A DNA stretch of 64,000 nt from Rhodobacter sp. Its GTDB lineage: Bacteria > Pseudomonadota > Alphaproteobacteria > Rhodobacterales > Rhodobacteraceae. The stretch's first letter is position 1, and each line of letters opens with the position of its first letter. A program made the translations under genes and the position numbers. The notes under the pieces are model-generated. The model saw nothing but the letters and a program-made list of their open reading frames with translations. It did not search any database and was not told where the DNA came from. Below, one piece after another: positions 47,232-55,910 of this stretch. The stretch lies in contig JAIXXB010000019.1 in assembly GCA_027490955.1 (NCBI GenBank), positions 1-64,000 on the forward strand, in the 5' to 3' direction.

Positions 47232-47388
47232 AAGGGGGGCTCGCCCCCCTCGCTGCGCTCACCCCCGAGGATATTTGAAGAAAAGAAGAAGCGAAAGCCG
47301 CGCCTGTGGTTTCTTCTTTTCTACAAATATCCTCGGGGGGAGGCCCGCATTTATGCGGGCAGGGGGGGCGAGCCCCCCCTTGCGCGGC
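47232..47388. repeat. Dispersed long-hairpin element, copy D (complete)
   Basis: The inner arms CCCCCGAGGATATTTGAAG... (47263-47291) and its inverted partner (47310-47339) share the core with copy A. Outer arms GGGGGGCTCGCCCCCC and GGGGGGGCGAGCCCCCCC flank both ends, and a small extra hairpin GCCCGCAT-TT-ATGCGGGC (about 47343-47360) sits inside. It fills the 181-base gap between cbiB and cobD, the only interruption of this operon. Confidence 0.8.
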
Positions 47389-47389
47389 C

Positions 47390-48325
47390 TTAGGCAAAAG
47401 TGGCCAGTGCCGCCATAAGACCTGCCATCAACGCGAGGGCGCGGATATAAAGGCGCAGGCCTTGGGTGATGTGGGAAGGGCTGGGATCGGGTGCGGCGGC
47501 GTTCAGCCATGGCTCGTTTGCGATATGATTTTCATAAATGCGCGGGCCCGAAAGGCGTATGTTCAGCGCGCCAGCCAATGCAGATTCGGGCCAGCCTGCA
47601 TTGGGGGATCGGTGGGCGCGCGCGTCGGCCTGCATCACCGCCCAAGCGCGCCGCGGCGCGGGTGCGGCCAGTGAAAACAGCGCCCCTGTTAGGCGGGCGG
47701 GGATCAGATTGACCCAATCATCCGTGCGCGCTGAAAACCAGCCAAAATCCTGAAAGCGGGGGGTTTTATGGCCAATCATACTGTCAAGCGTATTGATCGC
47801 CTTATAGGCGGCAATGCCAGGCAGGCCAAAGATCACGCCCCAAAACAGCGGGGCAATGATCCCGTCTGATGTGTTTTCGGCCAGACTTTCCAGCGCCGCG
47901 CGCGCCACGCCTGCACTGCCCAGTTGGGCAGGATCGCGCCCCACGATCATGGCCACAGCCTGCCGCGCTGCGGCCAAATCGCCCGCCTGCAAAGGCTGCG
48001 CCACGGCCGCGACATGGGTATACATCGAGCGCGCGGCCACCAAAGGCCAAGCCAGCACCCCCGTGATCAGCGCCCCAGTCCAGCCCTGCGGCAGGGCCAA
48101 GGTCACCGCACAGGCAGGCAACAGGGCCGCGCCAACCACAAGTGCAAAGGTGATCACCCCATTTCGTTTGCGCCGCGCGCCCTCGGCATTCAGGCGCAAA
48201 TCCAGCGCCATGATCAGCGCGCCGATCCATGTGACAGGATGGCCAATACGGCGATACAGCGCATCGGGCCAGCCAATGGCCGCATCGATGGCAAGGGCAA
48301 TCAACATAGCGGCTGCAAACATCAT
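47390..48325 (-). CDS. cbiB: Adenosylcobinamide-phosphate synthase
   Basis: 311 residues, polytopic membrane protein. Joins aminopropanol phosphate to adenosylcobyric acid. Family features: IGHPVTWIGALI near the start, ALESLAENTSDGIIAPLFWGVIFGLPGIAAYKAINTLDSMIGH in the middle and AHRSPNAGWPESALAGAL near the end. The start overlaps the pduX stop by four bases (ATGA). Named cobD in the Pseudomonas scheme. Confidence 0.95.
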   Translation of the reverse strand: MMFAAAMLIALAIDAAIGWPDALYRRIGHPVTWIGALIMALDLRLNAEGARRKRNGVITFALVVGAALLPACAVTLALPQGWTGALITGVLAWPLVAARSMYTHVAAVAQPLQAGDLAAARQAVAMIVGRDPAQLGSAGVARAALESLAENTSDGIIAPLFWGVIFGLPGIAAYKAINTLDSMIGHKTPRFQDFGWFSARTDDWVNLIPARLTGALFSLAAPAPRRAWAVMQADARAHRSPNAGWPESALAGALNIRLSGPRIYENHIANEPWLNAAAPDPSPSHITQGLRLYIRALALMAGLMAALATFA

Positions 48326-49167
48326 AAACCTCTATAGCCAAAGATCAGCGGGCGCGACAGGCCCGCCGCGCGCAAGGCGCTGCACCCGTCTGGCGGCACT
48401 GTGCCCCGCGCAAAGATCAGCCCGCGCGCCGAACCCGTATGGGCGATCAGATAGCCCAGCGCGCCCAGCCTGCCTGCCAGTGCTGCCGTGGGGTCATTTT
48501 GAACCTGCCGCAGTTCAAGCGTGGCCTGCGCAGATATTGTGGCCAGTTTTGCCAGCGCCGCTAAATCTTGTGAAATCGCGGCGCGCTGCCAATCGCCGAT
48601 CAGGGCGGAAATATCGGGAAAGTGTAAATCTGCGGCGTTCGTGCGCTGCCCATCGCCCCAGAATCCGCCTAAAATGTCAAATGCAGGCAGGGCGGGCAGG
48701 GCGGCCAAAGGGCGCGCTTCGCGGCTGGCCCATAAAATCTGCGCGGGGCGCGCCAGCATCAGCGGATCGCTTGCCCCCTCGCTGGCCACACAGGCGCGGG
48801 CCAAAGCCAAATCATCACCCCGCCACCCCGCCAGACGTGCCAAGGCCACCAGCGCGGCGGTCGAAGCCCCCGCGCCTGCGCCCACGGGCATCTGCGGGGC
48901 CAAGGTGATTTTGCCGTTCAACCGCAGATCCAGCATGGCCAAAAAGGTTCGGGCGCGGGCGGGGGTGATGATGGGCGCGCCGCTGGGGCTGTGCAGGGAC
49001 AATCCGCGCGCGGGCCGTGCCGTGGCCGTCAGGCAAAGATCGGGGCAGGGCAGCGAGATCAGGGCCAAAGGGCCATTTGCCCCCAAACGGCCCTGCATCA
49101 ATTCGCCAAAATGGCCTGCGACGCAGGCGCTGTGGCCGCGGATACCTGCCGGCGCACCGCAACTCAT
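48322..49167 (-). CDS. pduX: L-threonine kinase, GHMP family (PduX-like)
   Basis: 281 residues. Makes L-threonine phosphate, the substrate of CobD. The N-terminal GHFGELMQGRLG corresponds to the PduX G-T-C-G-E-L-V-Q-G motif, and the ATP-binding loop PVGAGAGASTAALVALARL is the GHMP motif 2. Encoded between cobC and cbiB with four-base overlaps on both sides, which fits the pathway order. The kinase specificity is inferred from motif and context. Confidence 0.85.
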   Translation of the reverse strand: MSCGAPAGIRGHSACVAGHFGELMQGRLGANGPLALISLPCPDLCLTATARPARGLSLHSPSGAPIITPARARTFLAMLDLRLNGKITLAPQMPVGAGAGASTAALVALARLAGWRGDDLALARACVASEGASDPLMLARPAQILWASREARPLAALPALPAFDILGGFWGDGQRTNAADLHFPDISALIGDWQRAAISQDLAALAKLATISAQATLELRQVQNDPTAALAGRLGALGYLIAHTGSARGLIFARGTVPPDGCSALRAAGLSRPLIFGYRGL

Positions 49168-49745
49168 CGCGCAGACCAATTCACAAGATGAATGGCCCAA
49201 GTGTCTGTGGCCAGATCGCGTGACACCCGTGTCAAGGACAGGGGCGCAACTGAAAAGCCAAGGCCCAGATGCCACTGCCCCAATGCCTGCCCCAATGCTG
49301 CGCGCACAATGCCTGCATGGGCCACGATGATGTGGCGGCCAGCGGGCAAGGCCAACAGCGCGGGCGCTGCGCGGGCGCAGAGCGCGTCGAAACTCTCGCC
49401 TTTTGGCGGGGAAAAGGCCGAAAGGTCGCGCGGCGCAAGCCTGCCAATATCGGGCAGGTCGGCATAGGCCATCCCTTCCCAATCGCCAAAGTCTTGCTCG
49501 CGCAGGCGCGGGTCTTGGCGCGGCGGAACGTTCCACAGGGCCGCGGCGGTTTGTAGGCAACGCAGGGCGGGGCTGGCATGCAATCTGTCAGCCGCGCCGA
49601 TCTGCACCCGCGCGCGCAGGGCATCGATGGCCGCGCTATCGCTGCAATCTGCCGCCACATCGCGCCGCCCTGCCATTGCCCCGCCATCCATGCTGGGTGC
49701 ATGGCGGATCAGCCAGATATCGGCGATAGTTGCGGTGCTGGTCAT
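49164..49745 (-). CDS. cobC: Histidine phosphatase, probable alpha-ribazole phosphatase
   Basis: 193 residues. The phosphohistidine motif is LIRHAPS (about 12-18), Arg at QTAAALW-adjacent positions and a second catalytic His in IIVAHAGIV. FGDWEGM is typical of the phosphoglycerate-mutase-like CobC. It would remove the 5'-phosphate from alpha-ribazole phosphate or the finished cobalamin phosphate. First gene of the minus-strand cobalamin operon, divergent from cobU. Confidence 0.85.
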   Translation of the reverse strand: MTSTATIADIWLIRHAPSMDGGAMAGRRDVAADCSDSAAIDALRARVQIGAADRLHASPALRCLQTAAALWNVPPRQDPRLREQDFGDWEGMAYADLPDIGRLAPRDLSAFSPPKGESFDALCARAAPALLALPAGRHIIVAHAGIVRAALGQALGQWHLGLGFSVAPLSLTRVSRDLATDTWAIHLVNWSAR

Positions 49746-49775
49746 GGGGCGGATTCGCTTTGGCTTAATCGCCCC
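49746..49775. promoter_or_regulatory. Dyad in the divergent cobC/cobU promoter gap
   Basis: GGGGCGGATT and AATCGCCCC are near-inverted copies (one base insertion) in the 69-base gap between the two operons. It could be one operator controlling both directions, or an RNA hairpin in the cobU leader. No cobalamin riboswitch signature was found here. Confidence 0.4.
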
Positions 49776-49814
49776 CTATCTGATTTGTTTATGGGCTTGG
49801 AGCAAGAGGCGCAG

Positions 49815-50315
49815 ATGATTGTTTTGGTGACAGGTGGGGCGCGGTCGGGGAAAAGCAAATTGGCCGAAGCGCGGTGTCTGGCGCTGGGATCGCCTGCGAC
49901 CTATATCGCGACGGCCGAAATTTTTGACGACGAGATGCGCGCCCGCGTGGCGGCGCATCGGGCGCGGCGCGGGGCCGAATGGCGCGATATCGCGGCACCT
50001 TTGGATGTGGCAGGCGCCTTGGCTGCCAGCGAAGGGCAAGGGCCGCGCCTGATAGATTGTCTTACGATGTGGCTGAACAATGTGATATACCATGGCCAAG
50101 ATGTGGGCCATGAAACCGCGCAGCTTTGCGCCGCCTTGCGCGCCGCGCGCGCGCCCGTGGTTTTGGTCAGCAACGAGATTGGCATGGGGATTGTGCCCGA
50201 CAATGCCCTTGCCCGCGCCTTTCGGGATGCGCAAGGTATTCTTAACCAAGAGGTTGCGGCCCTTGCAGATGAAGTGTTACTGGCAGTCAGTGGGTTACCC
50301 TTACGCGTAAAGTAG
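49815..50315 (+). CDS. cobU: Adenosylcobinamide kinase / guanylyltransferase
   Basis: 166 residues. Bifunctional enzyme that phosphorylates adenosylcobinamide and transfers GMP to it. Walker A GGARSGKSK is at 7-15, and the phosphohistidine segment ATAEIFDDEMRARVAAHRARRG follows, with SNEIGMGIVP near the end. The ATG at 49815 with AGAGG upstream is preferred to one eight codons earlier. Named cobP in the Pseudomonas scheme. Confidence 0.95.
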   Translation: MIVLVTGGARSGKSKLAEARCLALGSPATYIATAEIFDDEMRARVAAHRARRGAEWRDIAAPLDVAGALAASEGQGPRLIDCLTMWLNNVIYHGQDVGHETAQLCAALRAARAPVVLVSNEIGMGIVPDNALARAFRDAQGILNQEVAALADEVLLAVSGLPLRVK

Positions 50316-50323
50316 GACCAAAC

Positions 50324-51334
50324 ATGCCATTAAGTTTCAAAAGCCTATGCGATTTTACCAATATCGCTGCAAAACTACCCAATGCCGATGAGGGCGCGCG
50401 CGCGCAGGCTTTGGCGCGGCAAGGCAATCTGACCAAGCCGCAGGGCTCGCTGGGGCGGCTGGAAGATTTGGCTGTGTTCATGGCGGGTTGGCGCGGCACG
50501 CCGCGGCCCAAGATTGCCCGCGCGCAGGCGCTGATTTTTGCAGGCAATCATGGCATTTGCGCCCAAGGTGTGAACCCCTTTCCGCAAGAGGTGACGGCCC
50601 AGATGGTGGCCAATTTCAAGGCAGGCGGGGCAGCAATCAATCAATTGTGCCGCGTGAACGGGGCAGATTTGCATGTTGTCCCGCTAGAGTTAGACCGCCC
50701 CACCGCCGATTTCACGGCCCATGCCGCCATGACCGAGACCGAGGTGTTGGCCGCCCTTCGTGCGGGGGTCGATGCGGTGGACATCGCCGCCGATGTGCTG
50801 ATTCTGGGTGAAATGGGCATTGGCAATTCGACAGTGGCGGCCGCGCTTTGTGCCAGTATCTTTGGCGGCGAGGCTGGCGCATGGGTCGGTGCAGGCACGG
50901 GGGCCGATGCGGCAGGTCAGGCGCGCAAAGTGGCGGCAATCGAGGCAGGCCTGTCGCGCCACAACGCGCCCAAGGGCATGGATGCGTTGGTTGCCTTTGG
51001 CGGGCGCGAACAGGCTGCCCTATGCGGCGCTGTGCTGGCCGCGCGGGCCAAATCTATCCCCGTTGTTTTGGATGGATTTATCTGCACTGCGGCTGTGGCC
51101 CCGCTGTTTTCGGTTTCGCCCACTTTCTTGGATCATTGCCTTATTGGCCATCGCAGCGCCGAAAAGGGCCATCGCAAGCTGTTGGCCCAATTGAATAAAA
51201 CCGCGATACTCGAGATGGATATGCGCCTTGGCGAAGGCTCTGGTGCGGCTTTGGCGCTTGGCGTTTTACGCAGCGCCTTGGCCTGTCACAATGGCATGGC
51301 CACCTTTGGCGAGGCAGGGGTTTCGGACGGATGA
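50324..51334 (+). CDS. cobT: Nicotinate-nucleotide-dimethylbenzimidazole phosphoribosyltransferase
   Basis: 336 residues. Activates the lower ligand base as alpha-ribazole phosphate. Conserved segments: GSLGRLEDLAVFMAGW, FAGNHGICAQGVNPFPQEVTAQMVANF, GEMGIGNSTVAAAL and HRSAEKGHRKLL. AGGA precedes the ATG. Its stop overlaps the cobS start by four bases. Cytoplasmic, usually a dimer. Confidence 0.96.
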   Translation: MPLSFKSLCDFTNIAAKLPNADEGARAQALARQGNLTKPQGSLGRLEDLAVFMAGWRGTPRPKIARAQALIFAGNHGICAQGVNPFPQEVTAQMVANFKAGGAAINQLCRVNGADLHVVPLELDRPTADFTAHAAMTETEVLAALRAGVDAVDIAADVLILGEMGIGNSTVAAALCASIFGGEAGAWVGAGTGADAAGQARKVAAIEAGLSRHNAPKGMDALVAFGGREQAALCGAVLAARAKSIPVVLDGFICTAAVAPLFSVSPTFLDHCLIGHRSAEKGHRKLLAQLNKTAILEMDMRLGEGSGAALALGVLRSALACHNGMATFGEAGVSDG

Positions 51335-52110
51335 GCCAGCCCGCTGCGCCCCGTTTGGTCGCCGTTCTGGCCAGTGCGCAAGTGGCGATGATGCTGCTGA
51401 CACGCCTGCCTGCAGGGCGCATTTCGGGGCAGGCCCCTAGCCTTGCCGAGGCCGTCTGGGCCTATCCGATTGTTGGGGCCATTGTGGGCGGTCTGGGCGC
51501 TGCGGTTTTGGGCGGCGCGCTGGCGCTGGGCCTGCCTGCACCAATTGCCGCGGTGCTGGCCATTGCGGCATGTGTTTTGGCCACGGGGGGGCTGCACGAA
51601 GACGGGCTTGCCGATTTGGCCGATGGTTTTGGCGGCGGGCGTGATGCGGCGCGCAAGTTAGAGATTATGCGCGACAGCCGAATTGGCAGTTACGGAACTT
51701 TGGCGTTGATCCTGTCTTTGATGCTGCGGGTGCTGGCCCTGTCGGCCTTGGCGCAAATCTCGGCCACGGCGGCGATTGTGGCGCTGGTGGCGATCGAGGC
51801 GGCCACGCGCGCGGGCCTTGGCGTGATGCTGCGCTTCATGCCCTCTGCGCGCGCGCAGGGTCTGGGGCAGTTGGCGTCAGGGGTGACAGGGCGCGGCATG
51901 GCGCTGGCGCTGGCATTTGGCGCGCTGGCGCTGGCAACGGGCCTTGGCCTTGGCTTTGGCGCGGTGGTTGCGATCTGTATCGCGGCGGCCCAAGCGGGCA
52001 TCGGCGCGCTGGCCCTGCGGCAGATTGGCGGGCAGACGGGGGATGTTTTGGGCGCAGCGCAACAAATCGGCGCACTGGCCGCATGGCTGGCGCTGTTGGC
52101 GCTGGCCTGA
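51331..52110 (+). CDS. cobS: Adenosylcobinamide-GDP ribazoletransferase (cobalamin synthase)
   Basis: 259 residues, about six membrane helices. Joins adenosylcobinamide-GDP to alpha-ribazole phosphate, the last step of nucleotide loop assembly. The signature GGLHEDGLADLADGFGGG and ARKLEIMRDSRIGSYG is complete. Coupled to cobT by ATGA. It ends one base before the convergent histidine kinase stop. Confidence 0.95.
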   Translation: MSQPAAPRLVAVLASAQVAMMLLTRLPAGRISGQAPSLAEAVWAYPIVGAIVGGLGAAVLGGALALGLPAPIAAVLAIAACVLATGGLHEDGLADLADGFGGGRDAARKLEIMRDSRIGSYGTLALILSLMLRVLALSALAQISATAAIVALVAIEAATRAGLGVMLRFMPSARAQGLGQLASGVTGRGMALALAFGALALATGLGLGFGAVVAICIAAAQAGIGALALRQIGGQTGDVLGAAQQIGALAAWLALLALA

Positions 52111-54999
52111 CTAAGACGCCATTTGCCGCGTCATGGCGTTTTCGGTCAAATGCAGCAGTTCAGACAGTTGCGGCAAAGCGGCCTGCGCTGCCGCCCCATT
52201 TTGCGCCTTTAGATCGGTTTCCATCTGCGCCAAATGCGCCTGCAAGGCCAGCGCGCCAAAAGTGGCGGCAGATCCTGCAAGGCTGTGCACCATCGCCTGC
52301 GCGGTTGGCAGATCACCCTCGCGCAGCGCGCTTTCGCTTTTGCTCAGCGTGGTGGCCCCTTCGGTCAAAAAGCGCGAGGTCAGCCCTGTCAACCTTTCGG
52401 CCCCGATGGCGGCTTTCAAGTCCTCTAAAGTGCTGGCGCGCAAGATCGGCAGTTTGGGCGGGTTTGGTTTGATCACATCGCCCGATAGGTGAAAGCGTTC
52501 GTCGTGGGACATTTCGGCGGCCAATACATGGGGGTGGATGGGTTTTGCGCGGCGCGGCGTGCGCGGGGCGGGTGTTTTCTGGGCGGGTGTATTTCGCGCG
52601 GGTGCATCTGCGGCAGGCGCATTTTTGCTGGCTGCGCCTGCGCTGCGGGCGGTGCTGGCGGCTTTGATTTTTTGCTCTGGCTTTGGGGGAAAGGATGCGT
52701 TTTCCAGCACCTGCAGCAGCATGTCGCGGTCCAGCGGTTTGTTCAAAACTGCATTCATGCCCGATGCCAAAAACAGCGCGCGATCATCTGGCAGGGCATG
52801 GGCCGTCAGCGCGATGATGGGCACATTGGCGCAAGGGCCTGTGCCCGCCCGCAGCCGCACAGTGGCTGCGATTCCATCCAAAGTGGGCATGGAAATATCC
52901 ATGAAAATCAAATCGAAATGACGCTTTTGCGCCAATTGCACACCTTCTAACCCATCGACAGCCTCGGTCACGCGGTGGCCTGCGGCCACCAGCATCTCGC
53001 GCAGGATAAAGCGGTTGATCTGGTTGTCTTCCACCACCAGAATGTCCAACGTTTTTGTCCCAGTCTTGGGTTTGCGCGCGGTCGGGGCTTTGCTTTCGGT
53101 GGTTGATGTGCTGGTGGTGGTGATCGCGGCTGCGCTCTTCTCAGCGAGGCTCGCTTTGGCCTTGCCGCTTGGGGCCGCGGGGGGTGGGGCCGCGTGCGTC
53201 ACGGCTGGGCGGCGATAAGGCAAATCAATCCAAAAGGTTGCGCCCAGTTTGGGCTGGCTGACCACGCCAATCTCACCCCCCATCGATTGCACGATGCGCC
53301 GCGCAATGCCCAGACCCAGACCCGTGCCATCGGCCCTGCGGCCAAAACTGCTGTCTAGGGTGACAAAATCATCAAAGACGCGGGCTTGATCGGCCAAAGC
53401 AATGCCAATCCCCGTATCGCGCACGCGCAAGGACAGGCGCGGGTTGGCATCGCCCTCGTCTTGATAAACGATGGCCGCCTGCAATTCGACCAGCCCATGT
53501 TCTGTGAATTTGATGGCATTGCTGACCAAGTTGAGCAGCACCTGCCGCAGCCCAAGGGCCGATCCCATAATCATGCCAATCGCCCCCGATTCAGGGCGAT
53601 AGCGCAGTGTCAGACCCTTTGCCTGTGCCAGCGCAGCTTGGCTTTCCAGCACATCTTGCACCAAATCGTCCAGATTCAGCGCCACATTGTCCCCCACCAT
53701 GCGCCCGCTTTCCAGCCGCGCGATGTCCAGCACATCGGTGACGTGATGCAACAGCAATTCGCCAGATTTTTGCATAACCTCTACAAATTCGGCCTGTTTG
53801 CTGGACAGCGGTGTTCCCTTTAGCAGGTCAAGCGAGCCGAGAAGCCCGTTCAATGGCGTGCGCATTTCGTGGCTCATCACCGCCATGAACCGCGCCTTGG
53901 CACGCTCGCCCGCCAGCGCGTCGTCGCGGGCCTTGGTCAGGCGCTGTTCGGCGGTGATGCGGTCGGAAATATCGCGCAAGTAGCTGACAAAAATCTCGCC
54001 ATCTTGCGACATGGTCTTGGCAACGGACAATTCCACGGGAAAAACCTCGCCCGATTTGCGCTTGGCCTGCATTTGCACGCGGCCCTTGCCGATGATGCGC
54101 TGCTCGCCCGTGGTCAGATGGCGGCGCATCCCCTCGTTATGGGCGGCGATATGATGCTCGGCAAAGATCAGTTTGGTCATTTCCACGCCCAGCGCCTCGG
54201 CCTCGGAATAGCCGAAAATCTCGGTCGCAGCGCCGTTGAATTCCAAAAAGCATCCTTCGCGATCCACCACTAAAACGGCATCCAGCGAGGTGTTCAGCAT
54301 GGCCTGCAATCGGTCGCGGGTTGCTTTGTTTTCAATGGCTTGGCGGCGGGTGACGCCGTAAATCCGCGCCAAGAAGAACACAGCCAACAGCAAAAGCATG
54401 ATCAGCCCGACAGTCAGCATCGCAATGCGCGCCATTGTTTCGCTGACCGAAAGGCGCTGCTCATCGGCCAGTTTCGAGAAAACGCGAATGCCTTCCAGCG
54501 AGACGTTGCGCACATCAATGCGCCGCGCGGCGGCATCTTCGCGCAACTGCGTCAACTGCGCACGCAGCGCCGCGTCTGGCCCGTCGATATAGGGCAAAGC
54601 CGCACTCATATAGGCATTGATGCGCGCAAATTCGGCGGCCATATGCGGCTGCTCTGCCAGCTTGCCATAGACAGGCCCGCCCATGATCACATTCATGCGG
54701 CTGTAAAAGATGTCATACCAGCGGCGCAGCGGGGCCAAATCGGCGTTTGGGGTGGCTTCGGCCACGACCACGGCGTTGTAATATTGCAAAAACTCAACTT
54801 CGGTCTGCGACAGCGTCCATTGCAGGTTGTCTGAATTGGCCGTGTTCAAATCTTGGATCTGCACCAAAGCTTGCCGCGCCAAAGTGGTGATCGCCGCAGC
54901 AAAGAACAAAAACAGCACAGCCGCTGCGAGGCCCACCGCAAAGCGGCGATTTGGGTCTTTCGGCCCAATAGATTGCAACGAAAATATCTGTTTAACCAA
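52111..54999 (-). CDS. Hybrid sensor histidine kinase with REC and HPt domains
   Basis: 962 residues. Two membrane helices (about 21-42 and 193-214) flank a helical periplasmic sensor region; PAS about 228-345; HisKA with His377 in MSHEMRTPLNG; HATPase_c with NLVSNAIKFTE and GTGLGLGIARRI; an Ala/Thr-rich linker; REC about 652-768 (Asp701, Lys754); HPt near the end (His905 in VHSLAGSAATFG). Start is a TTG at 54999 after AAGAG. The adjacent gene upstream encodes a sulfite-oxidase-fold periplasmic protein and may form its sensor partner. Signal unknown. Confidence 0.9.
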   Translation of the reverse strand: MVKQIFSLQSIGPKDPNRRFAVGLAAAVLFLFFAAAITTLARQALVQIQDLNTANSDNLQWTLSQTEVEFLQYYNAVVVAEATPNADLAPLRRWYDIFYSRMNVIMGGPVYGKLAEQPHMAAEFARINAYMSAALPYIDGPDAALRAQLTQLREDAAARRIDVRNVSLEGIRVFSKLADEQRLSVSETMARIAMLTVGLIMLLLLAVFFLARIYGVTRRQAIENKATRDRLQAMLNTSLDAVLVVDREGCFLEFNGAATEIFGYSEAEALGVEMTKLIFAEHHIAAHNEGMRRHLTTGEQRIIGKGRVQMQAKRKSGEVFPVELSVAKTMSQDGEIFVSYLRDISDRITAEQRLTKARDDALAGERAKARFMAVMSHEMRTPLNGLLGSLDLLKGTPLSSKQAEFVEVMQKSGELLLHHVTDVLDIARLESGRMVGDNVALNLDDLVQDVLESQAALAQAKGLTLRYRPESGAIGMIMGSALGLRQVLLNLVSNAIKFTEHGLVELQAAIVYQDEGDANPRLSLRVRDTGIGIALADQARVFDDFVTLDSSFGRRADGTGLGLGIARRIVQSMGGEIGVVSQPKLGATFWIDLPYRRPAVTHAAPPPAAPSGKAKASLAEKSAAAITTTSTSTTESKAPTARKPKTGTKTLDILVVEDNQINRFILREMLVAAGHRVTEAVDGLEGVQLAQKRHFDLIFMDISMPTLDGIAATVRLRAGTGPCANVPIIALTAHALPDDRALFLASGMNAVLNKPLDRDMLLQVLENASFPPKPEQKIKAASTARSAGAASKNAPAADAPARNTPAQKTPAPRTPRRAKPIHPHVLAAEMSHDERFHLSGDVIKPNPPKLPILRASTLEDLKAAIGAERLTGLTSRFLTEGATTLSKSESALREGDLPTAQAMVHSLAGSAATFGALALQAHLAQMETDLKAQNGAAAQAALPQLSELLHLTENAMTRQMAS

Positions 55000-55039
55000 G
55001 ATGAACTCTTATACTTGCCAAGGGCCAGCGCCCCGCAGC

Positions 55040-55597
55040 CTAAGGCGCGATTTCGATGCGATTCAACTGCCAGATGCTGCGCGAAAACACAACTTCGGAT
55101 TGATATTGCGGGTCGCTGTCATAAGGATAGACAATCCACAAAGGGCCTTTGTTGCGCACGGTCATTTCTTCGCCATTGCGCAAATAGGCAATAATGGGCG
55201 CCTCGGGGGTGATTTCGGCCAAGGGAATTTCGATTTTGTAATCATTGATCGCCGATGCGATGACCTTGCCCGATGTCACATTCAGCGTTTGCAGCAGTGC
55301 GTATAGCGCAACACCTTCAAAGGTCTGCTCGCCCTCTGTCCACATCGTTGTTGTCACGAAATTGGTCTTGGGCATGGCTTGCAGCGCGGGCAAATCATAG
55401 CTGATATCAATGGGCTGGCCCGCCGCATCTGGCCCGCCTGATATGGTCAAAAGCGGCTCGGCCAAGGCGGGCTGGGCAAAGCTGTGCAGGCTTGCCAGCA
55501 CCAGCGCCGCCAAGGCGGCCCGCGCACGCAAAGCCCACATGCCGCGCGCCGCGCTGTCTTTCATCTGCGTCAAGGACAAAGCTGGAAAAGAGATCAT
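55040..55597 (-). CDS. Periplasmic oxidoreductase-fold protein without Moco cysteine
   Basis: 185 residues, signal peptide (about 24-46, ending QPALAEP). The mature part resembles the small molybdopterin-binding domain of the sulfite oxidase family (PIDISYDLPALQAMPKT, FEGVALYALLQTL, GPLWIVYPYD). It has no cysteine at all: where the cofactor Cys should lie the sequence is TMWTEGEQTF. An enzymatic role is therefore unlikely, and a sensory role with the adjacent kinase is inferred. AAGGA precedes the ATG. It lies 40 bases upstream of the kinase gene, in the same direction. Confidence 0.8.
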   Translation of the reverse strand: MISFPALSLTQMKDSAARGMWALRARAALAALVLASLHSFAQPALAEPLLTISGGPDAAGQPIDISYDLPALQAMPKTNFVTTTMWTEGEQTFEGVALYALLQTLNVTSGKVIASAINDYKIEIPLAEITPEAPIIAYLRNGEEMTVRNKGPLWIVYPYDSDPQYQSEVVFSRSIWQLNRIEIAP

Positions 55598-55910
55598 GTT
55601 ACTGGTTCCTTGGAAACGTGGTAAATCTTACGGGTAGTTTTCCATGCGCCCCTGCAAAATGCTAGAAATCTAAAGTCTATTGCTGTATACTTTTGTATAG
55701 GATTTGATGTAAACTCGACGTTAACTCTATTCCAAGGTGCCCTTTTCGCACCATGATTGCGCGTTTATATCACAGAAATATGCTTTTACAGCAAACTGGT
55801 GTGCCAAAAAGCAGAAAAAGTCTATCTAAGTCGCCATAAGGCGGTCTTAGAATTTTTTAAGGCATGTCACCCTATATCTGAATGGGCATAGGTGGCAGTG
55901 AGAGGTGGTT
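55598..55910. other. 313-base AT-rich promoter gap
   Basis: No gene is supported between the divergent oxidoreductase-fold gene and the response regulator. The gap is clearly more AT-rich than its surroundings. TTGCTGTATACTTTTGTATA (55679-55698) contains promoter-like elements and a GTATAC palindrome. An intrinsic-terminator-like hairpin lies near 55826. Confidence 0.6.
55826..55858 (+). terminator. Terminator-like hairpin in the response regulator leader
   Basis: CTAAGTCGCC pairs with GGCGGTCTTAG (55826-55850, one bulge) around loop ATAA, followed by AATTTTTT. On the plus strand this is a plausible intrinsic terminator 50 bases upstream of the response regulator. It could end a short RNA transcribed from within the gap or attenuate the regulator gene. 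Confidence 0.6.

Noticed and set aside
49746-49814. Cobalamin riboswitch between the two cob operons
   Set aside because: The gap is too short for the aptamer and has no B12 box; only a simple dyad is present.
52538-52921. Plus-strand Gly/Ala-rich frame opposite the kinase linker
   Set aside because: Antisense shadow of the Ala/Pro/Thr-rich linker between REC and HPt.
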